Positions 1 to 5,658 of a stretch of 9,030 nucleotides of DNA are shown here, one piece after another. The stretch is from the NCBI GenBank assembly GCA_030667035.1, contig DAOUWQ010000027.1, forward strand, positions 1 through 9,030, given 5' to 3'. The position numbers and the translations under genes are program-made. Numbering within the stretch: the first letter of the stretch is position 1; each line of letters begins with the position of its first letter. The notes below the pieces were generated by a model that saw nothing but the letters and a program-made list of their open reading frames with translations, had not been told where the DNA came from and did not search any database. This DNA comes from Candidatus Heimdallarchaeota archaeon (lineage in GTDB: Archaea; Asgardarchaeota; Heimdallarchaeia; JABLTI01).

Positions 1-4
1 CAAT

Positions 5-2188
5 ATGACCTTAACTGAGCCTGTTAAAGCACTCATGACAAATCTTGAAAAATTAAATGAACGTATTATTAAAGACGAGACGACTTTTCTAACTAAATTC
101 GATCAAAGATTAAATGATGAATTGCGAGATATTAATAAGCAATTCAATGATGATTCCAAAAAGAAAGAGGAAAATTTTGAGAAGGATCTCAAACGCTTAA
201 AAGAACGTATTGACAAAGATTTTTCATCAAATTTCGATGAACTACAAGACAAATTAGTAGAGCAAGATAGAGCATTCCAATCACTTTACAAAGAATTTTC
301 AGATAAACACCAGAAAGGATTAAGAGACACCTCCAAAGAAGTTTCTTCTTTAACTAAAAAACTTGAGCGTTGGAGAGGTGAAAGCACTAAAGCAGTTCAG
401 AATAGAATTGATTCAAGTGTTAATCACAACCTCGAAATATTAGAAGACAAAATGGATAATTTAGTAGATAAAATAAAGAATAATGGTCAAGTATCAAAAG
501 AGGAACTAATTATTCTTATTCGTGATTCATACACTCAAATTTCTAATAATTTTAGGAATTTTGGTAATGAAACAAGTTCTAGCACCAGAAAATCTCTTCA
601 AGAAATTGCCAATAATCTCAAGAAAGATAGTTTAGCAATTAACAATAGACTTGTAACTTTTAAGAAAGAACAAGATAGATTAATTGAAGCAACGAAATTT
701 CCAGTTTCTAAATTATTATTGGAACTGGGCACAGAGTATAAGCAATTTTACAAGAAAACGGATAATAATCTCAAACGATTCTTTTCTAACGACATTGAAA
801 CATTTAAACGCAATAGAAGAGAACTGGGCAAATCTATTGACAATATGCTTATTCGTCAAGGAACTAGAACTACCAAAGATATTTCTACACTGAAAGATGG
901 TTTCATGGGTTCAAGAGAAAAATATATTGCCAGTACACAAGAAAGCTTCGAAAAAGTAGAGAAAACAATTGCCAGGGATGCTTCTTCATTATTAGATCAA
1001 GAGCAATCTTCACGCTCAACTATTACTGAACTTACTGAAAAATCTATTAGAGAACTATCGAATGGTGTTAATTCAACGGCACAAACAATCCGATCCAATA
1101 TAACTTCTGGAGCAGAGAGAATATTTAGTCAAGCAGCAGCTGAACTCAGTAAACAAGAAATTGAGCTTAGTGATCTGAATGAGAAACAACAAGATAAATC
1201 AATCGATATGTATAATGAAATTAACAAAATGCACAGACAGCAACTTGAAATTCTAGATAAGAAAATCGATGCTTTACAAGATAAACAAATCGGAAACGCC
1301 TATGAGTTCAGAGATCGTTACACAGAATCATTGAAAGAGGATTTAGCGAAACAACAAGAAATCTTGAGCAATTCAAAAGCAATTATTTTTGACCAATGTG
1401 AAAAATTAGCTAATGATTTACGTGAGCAAACCTCTTCAATAACTAATAGATCCATTCTGGAATTAGAAGCCAAAACCGCTGGAATAGAAGGAGCGATATT
1501 TAGTACTGTTGGTAATATTACCGCCGAAGCTTCAAGAAGAACAGAGGGTGTAGCAATAGTAGGTGAGCAAGCAGTATTAGGAATTGAAGAGAGATATACT
1601 GAAAATCTTGAACGAATTCGCCAAAAATTAACAGACCAGGTAATTTCTCGTATTGAGAGTGAAGCGGCTAATATTGCGAAATATAAAGGTGGATTGCGCC
1701 AAATAGGTCGAGAACATCTTGCTTTATATGGTAAAACAATGAGTGACCTCAACGACAATCTGAAGAAAGATATGGAAAAAGTAGAGAAAGCATCGATGAA
1801 AACAATTGCTGCTTGCGAAACTAAATCCAAAAGATTACTAGAAGATCTAGATGTAGAAATCACTGCAATGGGTGAAAGAGTTGGTTTGAGTACAGACCGG
1901 TTAATTGCAGATTTATTAGATGGTTTTGATCGAGTACTTCAGAAGGTTAAACGAGAAGCAACACTTTTTGCTCGGAAGCAATTTGAGCTATCAAATAGGA
2001 GCAATATGGAAATCGCTGAAGCTTTTCTCAAGTCAGTAGATGATTTAGAAGAAGTAATGCTAAAACAAATTTCCAGTTTTGCTAAGAGAACTTCTATGTC
2101 AATTGATAAAACAAATGATTTATCCACTATCATTAATGACCATGTTAAAAATATGACTGGATCATTCAAAGAATTGTCAGAGAATTAG
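5..2188 (+). CDS. Long coiled-coil protein of unknown function
   Basis: I do not recognise a family. The 727-residue product is almost entirely charged and helical, rich in Lys, Glu, Asp, Asn, Ser and Gln, with heptad-like spacing of Leu/Ile through most of its length. No signal peptide, transmembrane segment or enzymatic motif is visible. It has only two Cys (in FDQCEK and AACETK) and almost no Trp (one, in LERWRG). The N-terminal 100 residues are especially Lys/Glu-rich; the segment around residues 330-560 is richer in Ser, Thr and Ala and resembles the long helical bundles of chemoreceptor signalling domains or filament proteins, but no chemoreceptor hairpin tip is present. It is probably a cytosolic structural or scaffold protein (inference). 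Only four bases lie upstream and the frame has no stop there, so the true start may be outside the window. A hairpin terminator overlaps the stop codon. Confidence 0.85.
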   Translation: MTLTEPVKALMTNLEKLNERIIKDETTFLTKFDQRLNDELRDINKQFNDDSKKKEENFEKDLKRLKERIDKDFSSNFDELQDKLVEQDRAFQSLYKEFSDKHQKGLRDTSKEVSSLTKKLERWRGESTKAVQNRIDSSVNHNLEILEDKMDNLVDKIKNNGQVSKEELIILIRDSYTQISNNFRNFGNETSSSTRKSLQEIANNLKKDSLAINNRLVTFKKEQDRLIEATKFPVSKLLLELGTEYKQFYKKTDNNLKRFFSNDIETFKRNRRELGKSIDNMLIRQGTRTTKDISTLKDGFMGSREKYIASTQESFEKVEKTIARDASSLLDQEQSSRSTITELTEKSIRELSNGVNSTAQTIRSNITSGAERIFSQAAAELSKQEIELSDLNEKQQDKSIDMYNEINKMHRQQLEILDKKIDALQDKQIGNAYEFRDRYTESLKEDLAKQQEILSNSKAIIFDQCEKLANDLREQTSSITNRSILELEAKTAGIEGAIFSTVGNITAEASRRTEGVAIVGEQAVLGIEERYTENLERIRQKLTDQVISRIESEAANIAKYKGGLRQIGREHLALYGKTMSDLNDNLKKDMEKVEKASMKTIAACETKSKRLLEDLDVEITAMGERVGLSTDRLIADLLDGFDRVLQKVKREATLFARKQFELSNRSNMEIAEAFLKSVDDLEEVMLKQISSFAKRTSMSIDKTNDLSTIINDHVKNMTGSFKELSEN

Positions 2189-2220
2189 GTACGAACCTAA
2201 TTTCTTCTTCTTTTCTTTTT
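2183..2220 (+). terminator. Hairpin plus T-rich terminator overlapping the stop codon
   Basis: A perfect 8-bp inverted repeat (AATTAGGT at 2183-2190 and ACCTAATT at 2195-2202) with an ACGA tetraloop includes the TAG stop of the coiled-coil gene. It is followed directly by a pyrimidine tract dominated by T up to 2220. Archaeal RNA polymerase terminates on oligo-T tracts, so this is probably where the first transcript ends. Confidence 0.6.
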
Positions 2221-2239
2221 AAACTAAATTATTAACAAG

Positions 2240-2251
2240 TTATTTAACTTA
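2240..2251 (+). promoter_or_regulatory. Putative TATA element of the transporter gene
   Basis: TTATTTAACTTA lies about 30 bases before the TTG start at 2278. That spacing places the transcript start within a few bases of the first codon, so the mRNA would be leaderless or nearly so. No Shine-Dalgarno-like sequence is present. In AT-rich DNA such elements also occur by chance. Confidence 0.35.
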
Positions 2252-2277
2252 CAAGTGAATCTATTTCATAGATTACT

Positions 2278-3318
2278 TTGTTGGATCAAGAGGAACTTCC
2301 AGAACCTGATAAAGAGTTGTCACCTAAACCATTACAGATAGAAGCAGATAAGAAACTAATTCCCAAACATGTTTACTTTCTTATAGCTTTAGCAATGGTT
2401 ATGACCTCATTTGCGTCTATACTGATTCGTTATGCGGGTATAGACATTGTTAGGATAGATGTAAATCTTGTACCGGCAGATGCATCTGTAATTGCTTTTT
2501 GGCGACTGCTTTTTGCTACCATTGGAATGTTTCTGGGAGCAGTTTTTACTAGAAATTTGAAGGAATTCAAAAAAGTTGAGCTTAAGAAAGATATGCCTTT
2601 GTTAACTTTGTCTGGACTTGCATTAGCAATTCATTTTGCTACCTGGAATATCTCTTTGCAAATGACCAATGTCGCAAGTTCAATTACAATTGTCTATTTA
2701 ATGCCATTATTTGCGCTCCTTCTGTCAGTAATTTTTCTCAAAGATAAAGTATCTTGGAAACAGGTCTTTGTTGTCGTTCTTACTGTTGCAGGAGCTATTA
2801 CTGTAGGATTATCTGATTTACTAACAGTAGGATTAGGCAACCTTTACGGAGATTTATTTGCATTAGCAGGAGGAATTTCAGGTGCAGTTTATTTTGTTAT
2901 CGGGAGAAAGAAAAGAGAGAGATTAGACATATTCTCATATGCAACAATCGTCTATGGGATTTGTACGATTTTCCTTCTTATTTACGTACTATCAAATCCC
3001 CTTACAAGACCAGTAATCATCACAGGTCTCAGCTGGCACCATTTCCTATTCTTTTTACTGCTTGCTATAGGACCTTCGTGTTTAGGTCACACTTTATACA
3101 ATTACAGTTTAGGTTTTGTTAGAGCACCAGTTATTACTGTAACTGCTTTAGGTGAAATGTTTGGTGCGACGTTATTAGCTATACTATTCTTCACCGAAAT
3201 TCCACATTGGTCTGCATTTATTGGTATGGCTCTTGTTGCAGCAGGCATTGTAGTGACAGTTATATTAGAAAACAAATCTCTGAAAGAGCAAGCAAACGAA
3301 CAAAAGAATACATCTTAA
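2278..3318 (+). CDS. EamA/DMT-family transporter, ten predicted membrane helices
   Basis: Membrane permease of the drug/metabolite transporter superfamily; the substrate cannot be told from sequence (family members carry amino acids, nucleotide sugars, cofactors or drugs). Hydrophobic segments lie near residues 32-50, 70-90, 108-126, 132-154, 161-180, 188-208, 217-238, 252-272, 284-306 and 310-329, as two repeats of five helices. Family-typical spots are FWRLLFA near 74-80 at the start of helix 2, and GEMFGATLLAILFFTE near 292-307, which matches the conserved Glu-bearing helix 9 and its trailing Glu. The roughly 30-residue acidic/basic N-terminus and the C-terminus should be cytosolic. Start choice: an in-frame TAG sits at 2269, and the first ATG (residue 40) would cut through helix 1, so a TTG at 2278 or 2281 is most likely. 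Length 346 is slightly above the usual ~300 because of the N-terminal tail. A 7-bp stem-loop follows the stop. Confidence 0.9.
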   Translation: MLDQEELPEPDKELSPKPLQIEADKKLIPKHVYFLIALAMVMTSFASILIRYAGIDIVRIDVNLVPADASVIAFWRLLFATIGMFLGAVFTRNLKEFKKVELKKDMPLLTLSGLALAIHFATWNISLQMTNVASSITIVYLMPLFALLLSVIFLKDKVSWKQVFVVVLTVAGAITVGLSDLLTVGLGNLYGDLFALAGGISGAVYFVIGRKKRERLDIFSYATIVYGICTIFLLIYVLSNPLTRPVIITGLSWHHFLFFLLLAIGPSCLGHTLYNYSLGFVRAPVITVTALGEMFGATLLAILFFTEIPHWSAFIGMALVAAGIVVTVILENKSLKEQANEQKNTS

Positions 3319-3332
3319 TGTGCTCAAAAAAT

Positions 3333-3356
3333 AATGTTAGAAAAATTGTTAACATT
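3333..3356 (+). other. Stem-loop after the transporter gene
   Basis: AATGTTA (3333-3339) and TAACATT (3350-3356) form a perfect 7-bp inverted repeat with a 10-base loop, 15 bases after the transporter stop codon. There is no T-run on its 3' side, so it may be an mRNA 3'-end structure or a dyad operator for the next gene rather than a standard terminator. Confidence 0.4.
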
Positions 3357-3372
3357 TATCTAGCTAAAAAAT

Positions 3373-3390
3373 GATATATAACTTGAAGGA
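3373..3390 (+). promoter_or_regulatory. TATA-like element and GAAGGA ribosome binding site before the first small paralogue
   Basis: GATATATAAC (3373-3382) is a good archaeal TATA match, but it is only about 17-22 bases from the ATG at 3399; using it would give a leaderless transcript. GAAGGA at 3385-3390 sits 8 bases before the ATG at ribosome-binding distance; using it requires transcription to start further upstream, for example from the TTTATC area near 3355. The two readings exclude each other. Confidence 0.4.
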
Positions 3391-3398
3391 ATTACTAG

Positions 3399-3785
3399 AT
3401 GACAAAAATAAGCCTGAATAGGTTAATCTCCAAAATCGCAGCTGATAAAGAAAGTAAAAAACTGGGAAAAATCATTCGAATAGAAAGATTGCTTGGTAAG
3501 ACTATTAAAAAATATAAACCATATGCTATGATTTTGGTTACTAAACGATTTAAGAAAAGACTCATTGTTCCTATAGAAGTAGAAAAAATAGTCAAAGTCG
3601 AAGGAACATATGTTTGGTTTGATATTACAACTGAGGAATTCGAGAAAGAAGTAAAGAGATTGCGAGAAATAAAAGTCGAACAAGAAATCTATCCGGAAGA
3701 TACCGGGTTGTATCAGATAAAGGGTCTAAGCCGTACAATTGATCCTTACAATTTAGGTCACAAACGAAAAGAGAGGAAAAGGTAA
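3399..3785 (+). CDS. Small basic protein, PRC-barrel-like core, copy 1 of a paralogous family
   Basis: 128 residues of unknown function. By hand alignment it shares 51 of 90 core residues with the protein encoded just downstream. Conserved blocks are LISKIAADK (9-17), KLGKIIRIE (21-29), LLGKTIKK (31-38), KRFKK (49-53), VPIEVEKIVKVE (57-68) and YVWFDIT (71-77), then a charged helix to about residue 98. The order 'L-x-x-K-x-x-x-D...LG-x-I...VP...E-K-I...' resembles a PRC-barrel, the small beta-barrel of RimM and of archaeal PRC-barrel proteins. This is inferred from pattern only. The last 30 residues diverge from the paralogue but end in a basic cluster (HKRKERKR), which suggests nucleic-acid or acidic-partner binding. 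No signal peptide or membrane segment is present. The ATG at 3399 is the only reasonable start. Confidence 0.85.
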   Translation: MTKISLNRLISKIAADKESKKLGKIIRIERLLGKTIKKYKPYAMILVTKRFKKRLIVPIEVEKIVKVEGTYVWFDITTEEFEKEVKRLREIKVEQEIYPEDTGLYQIKGLSRTIDPYNLGHKRKERKR

Positions 3786-3793
3786 ACATCTAA

Positions 3794-3802
3794 TTTATAA
3801 AT
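3794..3802 (+). promoter_or_regulatory. Putative TATA element of the second small paralogue
   Basis: TTTATAAAT lies about 48 bases before the ATG at 3845. A start about 25 bases downstream (near 3823) gives a leader of about 22 bases that still contains the AGAGGG ribosome binding site. This suggests the second copy has its own promoter although it follows the first by only 59 bases. Confidence 0.45.
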
Positions 3803-3832
3803 ATTTAAGAAGATAATCAACCATTAATAATT

Positions 3833-3838
3833 AGAGGG
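3833..3838 (+). promoter_or_regulatory. Ribosome binding site AGAGGG
   Basis: Purine-rich AGAGGG, six bases before the ATG at 3845. It fixes the start of the second small paralogue. Confidence 0.6.
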
Positions 3839-3844
3839 TAATAA

Positions 3845-4240
3845 ATGAATTATCGTATTCTAGTAGGAAAAGTTGCAGCAGACAAAAATAACCAAAAATT
3901 AGGTATAATAGTAAAAATAGAAGATTTGCTTGGTAAAACAATTAAGAAAAATAAGCCTCATGCTTGGATAAGATATCAAAAACGATTTAAGAAAGATGTT
4001 TTTGTGCCTTTAGATTTGGAGAAATTAGTAAAAGCAGAAAAGAGCTATACTTGGTTTGATATTACAAAGAAGGAATTTGAAGAAGAAGCAGAGAGAATTC
4101 GGAAAACGCAGATTGTAAAAGAAATCTATTCTGGAGGTATTAGAAATACAGGAGAAAACACCCTTCAAGCTAGTAGGACTTTTAATACTGCAATTGATTC
4201 TACAGGATTAGTTAAACCAAAAAAGGAAAGAAGACGATAG
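3845..4240 (+). CDS. Small basic protein, PRC-barrel-like core, copy 2 of a paralogous family
   Basis: 131 residues, tandem paralogue of the preceding gene, unknown function. The shared core includes KVAADK (9-14), LLGKTIKK (28-35), KRFKK (46-50), VPLDLEKLVK (54-63), YTWFDIT (68-74) and a charged helix ending at KEIY (92-95). After that it has a longer Ser/Thr/Asn-rich linker (about 96-122) unlike copy 1, yet it again ends in a basic tail (KPKKERRR). So the core and basic terminus are kept while the linker drifts. A 17-base stretch coding for the WFDIT region is identical between copies (3614-3630 and 4051-4067). Its own TATA element and ribosome binding site are visible. PRC-barrel resemblance is inferred from sequence pattern; a ribosome- or nucleic-acid-associated role is possible but unproven. 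The gene is convergent with trpS. Confidence 0.85.
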   Translation: MNYRILVGKVAADKNNQKLGIIVKIEDLLGKTIKKNKPHAWIRYQKRFKKDVFVPLDLEKLVKAEKSYTWFDITKKEFEEEAERIRKTQIVKEIYSGGIRNTGENTLQASRTFNTAIDSTGLVKPKKERRR

Positions 4241-4266
4241 AGATGAATATTTATCATCAACTACCT

Positions 4267-4278
4267 CGTTTTTAATTT
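4267..4278 (+). terminator. T-rich terminator of the small-paralogue transcript
   Basis: CGTTTTTAATTT follows the second small gene by about 27 bases, in the 53-base gap before the convergent trpS. A weak 5-bp stem (GATGA/TCATC, 4242-4258) precedes it. Confidence 0.4.
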
Positions 4279-4293
4279 CCGTTATTAAACAGC

Positions 4294-5424
4294 TTATTTT
4301 TCCAATAGTTGTTTAGCATGCTCAAATTTTTGCATTTTTTTCTCTTGATGCTTGGAGATGAAATGATTCGCTCGTGTAAACAAATCTTGTTTACACACAC
4401 CACAAAGAATTCCACCATTTCTACATTCAGTAGTTCTCTTCGTCAATTCGATGTCTTCGTCCATGAAGAAGAACTGAAGCAGATCAAATACTCTACAGAT
4501 TTCAGGTCGTCCTCCGTGTTCAAGCTGTTCTTGTTTTGTTTCTCGTCCACCTGTAAATATCGCCGCTATTTTCTTCTTGAGTGTCTTTGGTGTTTCTGCT
4601 AATGTAAGCATAAAACTATTCCCAGCACTTTTGGACATTTTCTCACCTCCATCTAACGAACCAATGATCTTGTGGAAAGTAAAGGACGGCATTTCAAAAC
4701 CAAATTGCTCTTGATAAATTTGTTTTCGTGCTAAATCTCGAGTTAGTCTTGCATGGGGTGCTTGTTCTAATCCTACAGGAGTAACAGTTTGTAATGGACC
4801 TTCGAATTCTTCTAATTGTGGAAAAAGAATATCTGCTGCTTGAATCAAAGAACTTTGATAAGCGCCAAATTTCTGTTCTCCATAAATAGCTTTCATCATA
4901 TTGTAAGTGACATTCTTTGAAAACATCGAACCAAGTCGAAGAACGTTCTTTTCTTCTGATTGTTTGTAAATATAGACATTATCTAGATCAAGACCAAGTG
5001 CTAAAATGTCAGCTATATTATCAATTGCTGTTTCATGACCTTCTTTCAACGGTGTTCCATTATGCAAGTAGGCTTCCATATCTGCAATACAGAAATATAC
5101 CTTCCCACCTAATGATTGGAAATATAGCACTTCATTACATGTAATTAGTGAACCAATATGATATTGCCCAGTTGGTTTTATACCTGTCATTACTGCGAAT
5201 GGTTTTTTCTGCTGTATTGTTTTGAATACTTTTTCCATGTCTGTGTGACCAAACATTATTCCTCTTCGAAGATATCTATGATGCACAGATTTCTCAAGAG
5301 TGTTCATTATCTTGTCCATTTTTTTAATGCCAAACTCGGCAAATGCACGTTCTGAATTAGTTATCTTTCCCGCAAAGGTATCTATTGTCAACTGATTAGT
5401 AATTTTTGAAACCTCCAAAAACAA
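4294..5424 (-). CDS. trpS: Tryptophanyl-tRNA synthetase, archaeal type with likely Fe-S cysteine motif
   Basis: Class I synthetase charging tRNA-Trp with tryptophan in the cytosol. Counting from the TTG at 5424 (376 residues): LRRGIMFGH (52-60), the TGIKPTGQYHIGS segment with the HIGH-type signature HIGS (89-92), GLEQAPHARLTRD (218-230), and the KMSKS loop (262-266). C-terminally, Cys310, Cys334, Cys341 and Cys344 give C-x23-C-x6-C-x2-C, close to the C-x22-C-x6-C-x2-C pattern that binds a 4Fe-4S cluster in Thermotoga maritima TrpRS. The start is uncertain: the coordinates give the longest reading, but a strong GGAGGT lies inside it at 5411-5416. Initiation is therefore more likely at an ATT at 5403 (7 bases after the site) or a TTG at 5391 (19 bases). 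No ATG occurs before residue 36. The upstream region holds extensive inverted repeats. Confidence 0.95.
   Translation of the reverse strand: MFLEVSKITNQLTIDTFAGKITNSERAFAEFGIKKMDKIMNTLEKSVHHRYLRRGIMFGHTDMEKVFKTIQQKKPFAVMTGIKPTGQYHIGSLITCNEVLYFQSLGGKVYFCIADMEAYLHNGTPLKEGHETAIDNIADILALGLDLDNVYIYKQSEEKNVLRLGSMFSKNVTYNMMKAIYGEQKFGAYQSSLIQAADILFPQLEEFEGPLQTVTPVGLEQAPHARLTRDLARKQIYQEQFGFEMPSFTFHKIIGSLDGGEKMSKSAGNSFMLTLAETPKTLKKKIAAIFTGGRETKQEQLEHGGRPEICRVFDLLQFFFMDEDIELTKRTTECRNGGILCGVCKQDLFTRANHFISKHQEKKMQKFEHAKQLLEK
5411..5416 (-). promoter_or_regulatory. Strong ribosome binding site inside the longest trpS reading
   Basis: GGAGGT on the minus strand. It lies 7 bases before an in-frame ATT (5403-5401) and 19 bases before an in-frame TTG (5391-5389), but downstream of the TTG at 5424. 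This argues against the longest start and leaves a rare ATT start or a far-spaced TTG. Confidence 0.6.
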
Positions 5425-5430
5425 TAAACT

Positions 5431-5527
5431 GGTTGCTATTCTACTCTTACGTCATCTAGGAGGAGTTAAAACCAAACGCGCCAAGCGTGTTCTAGATGAA
5501 TAGAGTGGTTAAACATAGTATGCAACC
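5431..5527. ncRNA. Structured element of nested helices: trpS leader or small RNA gene
   Basis: Nested inverted repeats form one long hairpin. GGTTGC (5431-5436) pairs with GCAACC (5522-5527), CTACTCT (5441-5447) with AGAGTGG (5502-5508), TCATCTAG (5452-5459) with CTAGATGA (5492-5499, perfect 8 bp), and AACGCG (5475-5480) with CGTGTT (5486-5491) around a CCAAG loop. A 15-base one-sided bulge (5460-5474) contains a GGAG run. On the minus strand a TATA-like element at 5551-5560 would start transcription near 5528, exactly at the outer helix, making this a roughly 100-base trpS leader. On the plus strand two pairs become G-U wobbles rather than A-C mismatches, and TTTTTCTT follows at 5532-5539 as a possible terminator, suggesting an independent RNA instead. 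It does not fit tRNA, H/ACA or C/D box RNAs. Confidence 0.5.
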
Positions 5528-5550
5528 TAAGTTTTTCTTGTGGTTATTAT

Positions 5551-5566
5551 TATTAAATAATTTCCC
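5551..5566 (-). promoter_or_regulatory. Putative BRE/TATA promoter of trpS
   Basis: Read on the minus strand: GGGAAA (5566-5561, BRE-like) then TTATTTAATA (5560-5551). A start about 27 bases downstream falls near 5528, the outer edge of the structured element. No comparable TATA element is placed for a leaderless start at 5424. Confidence 0.45.
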
Positions 5567-5613
5567 ATTTCTTGTTTTCTTTAATGATTTTGATAAAAAA
5601 ATGATTAATAAAT

Positions 5614-5658
5614 AGAAAAAAAGAAGAGAAACTCAAATTATATTATTGTCTTTCTCTT
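5614..5658 (-). terminator. Hairpin and T-tract terminator of the tldD-tldE operon
   Basis: Immediately after the tldE stop codon, an 8-bp inverted repeat (5651-5658 with 5624-5631, 19-base loop) is followed on the minus strand by a CTTTTTTTC tract (5622-5614). Confidence 0.65.

Noticed and set aside
1318..1863. 181-codon open frame on the minus strand inside the coiled-coil gene
   Set aside because: It is antisense to a well-supported gene, its Ser/Ile/Leu-rich composition is what antisense of Lys/Glu/Asp/Asn-rich codons gives, and it has no recognisable motif.
5..2188. Chemoreceptor (methyl-accepting) signalling protein
   Set aside because: Composition in the middle segment is similar, but there is no conserved hairpin tip, HAMP domain or membrane segment.
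4917..5355. Short + strand frames inside trpS
   Set aside because: Antisense to trpS; no motifs, no ribosome sites, and a His/Tyr/Phe-rich composition typical of shadows.
5441..5515. H/ACA or C/D box guide RNA
   Set aside because: An ACA occurs four bases after the second helix, but the internal loops are too small for a pseudouridylation pocket, and no proper C and D boxes are present.
5431..5527. tRNA gene (with intron) suggested by the GGTTGC/GCAACC outer stem
   Set aside because: No T-arm consensus, no D-arm, and the remaining helices are nested in one hairpin rather than a cloverleaf.
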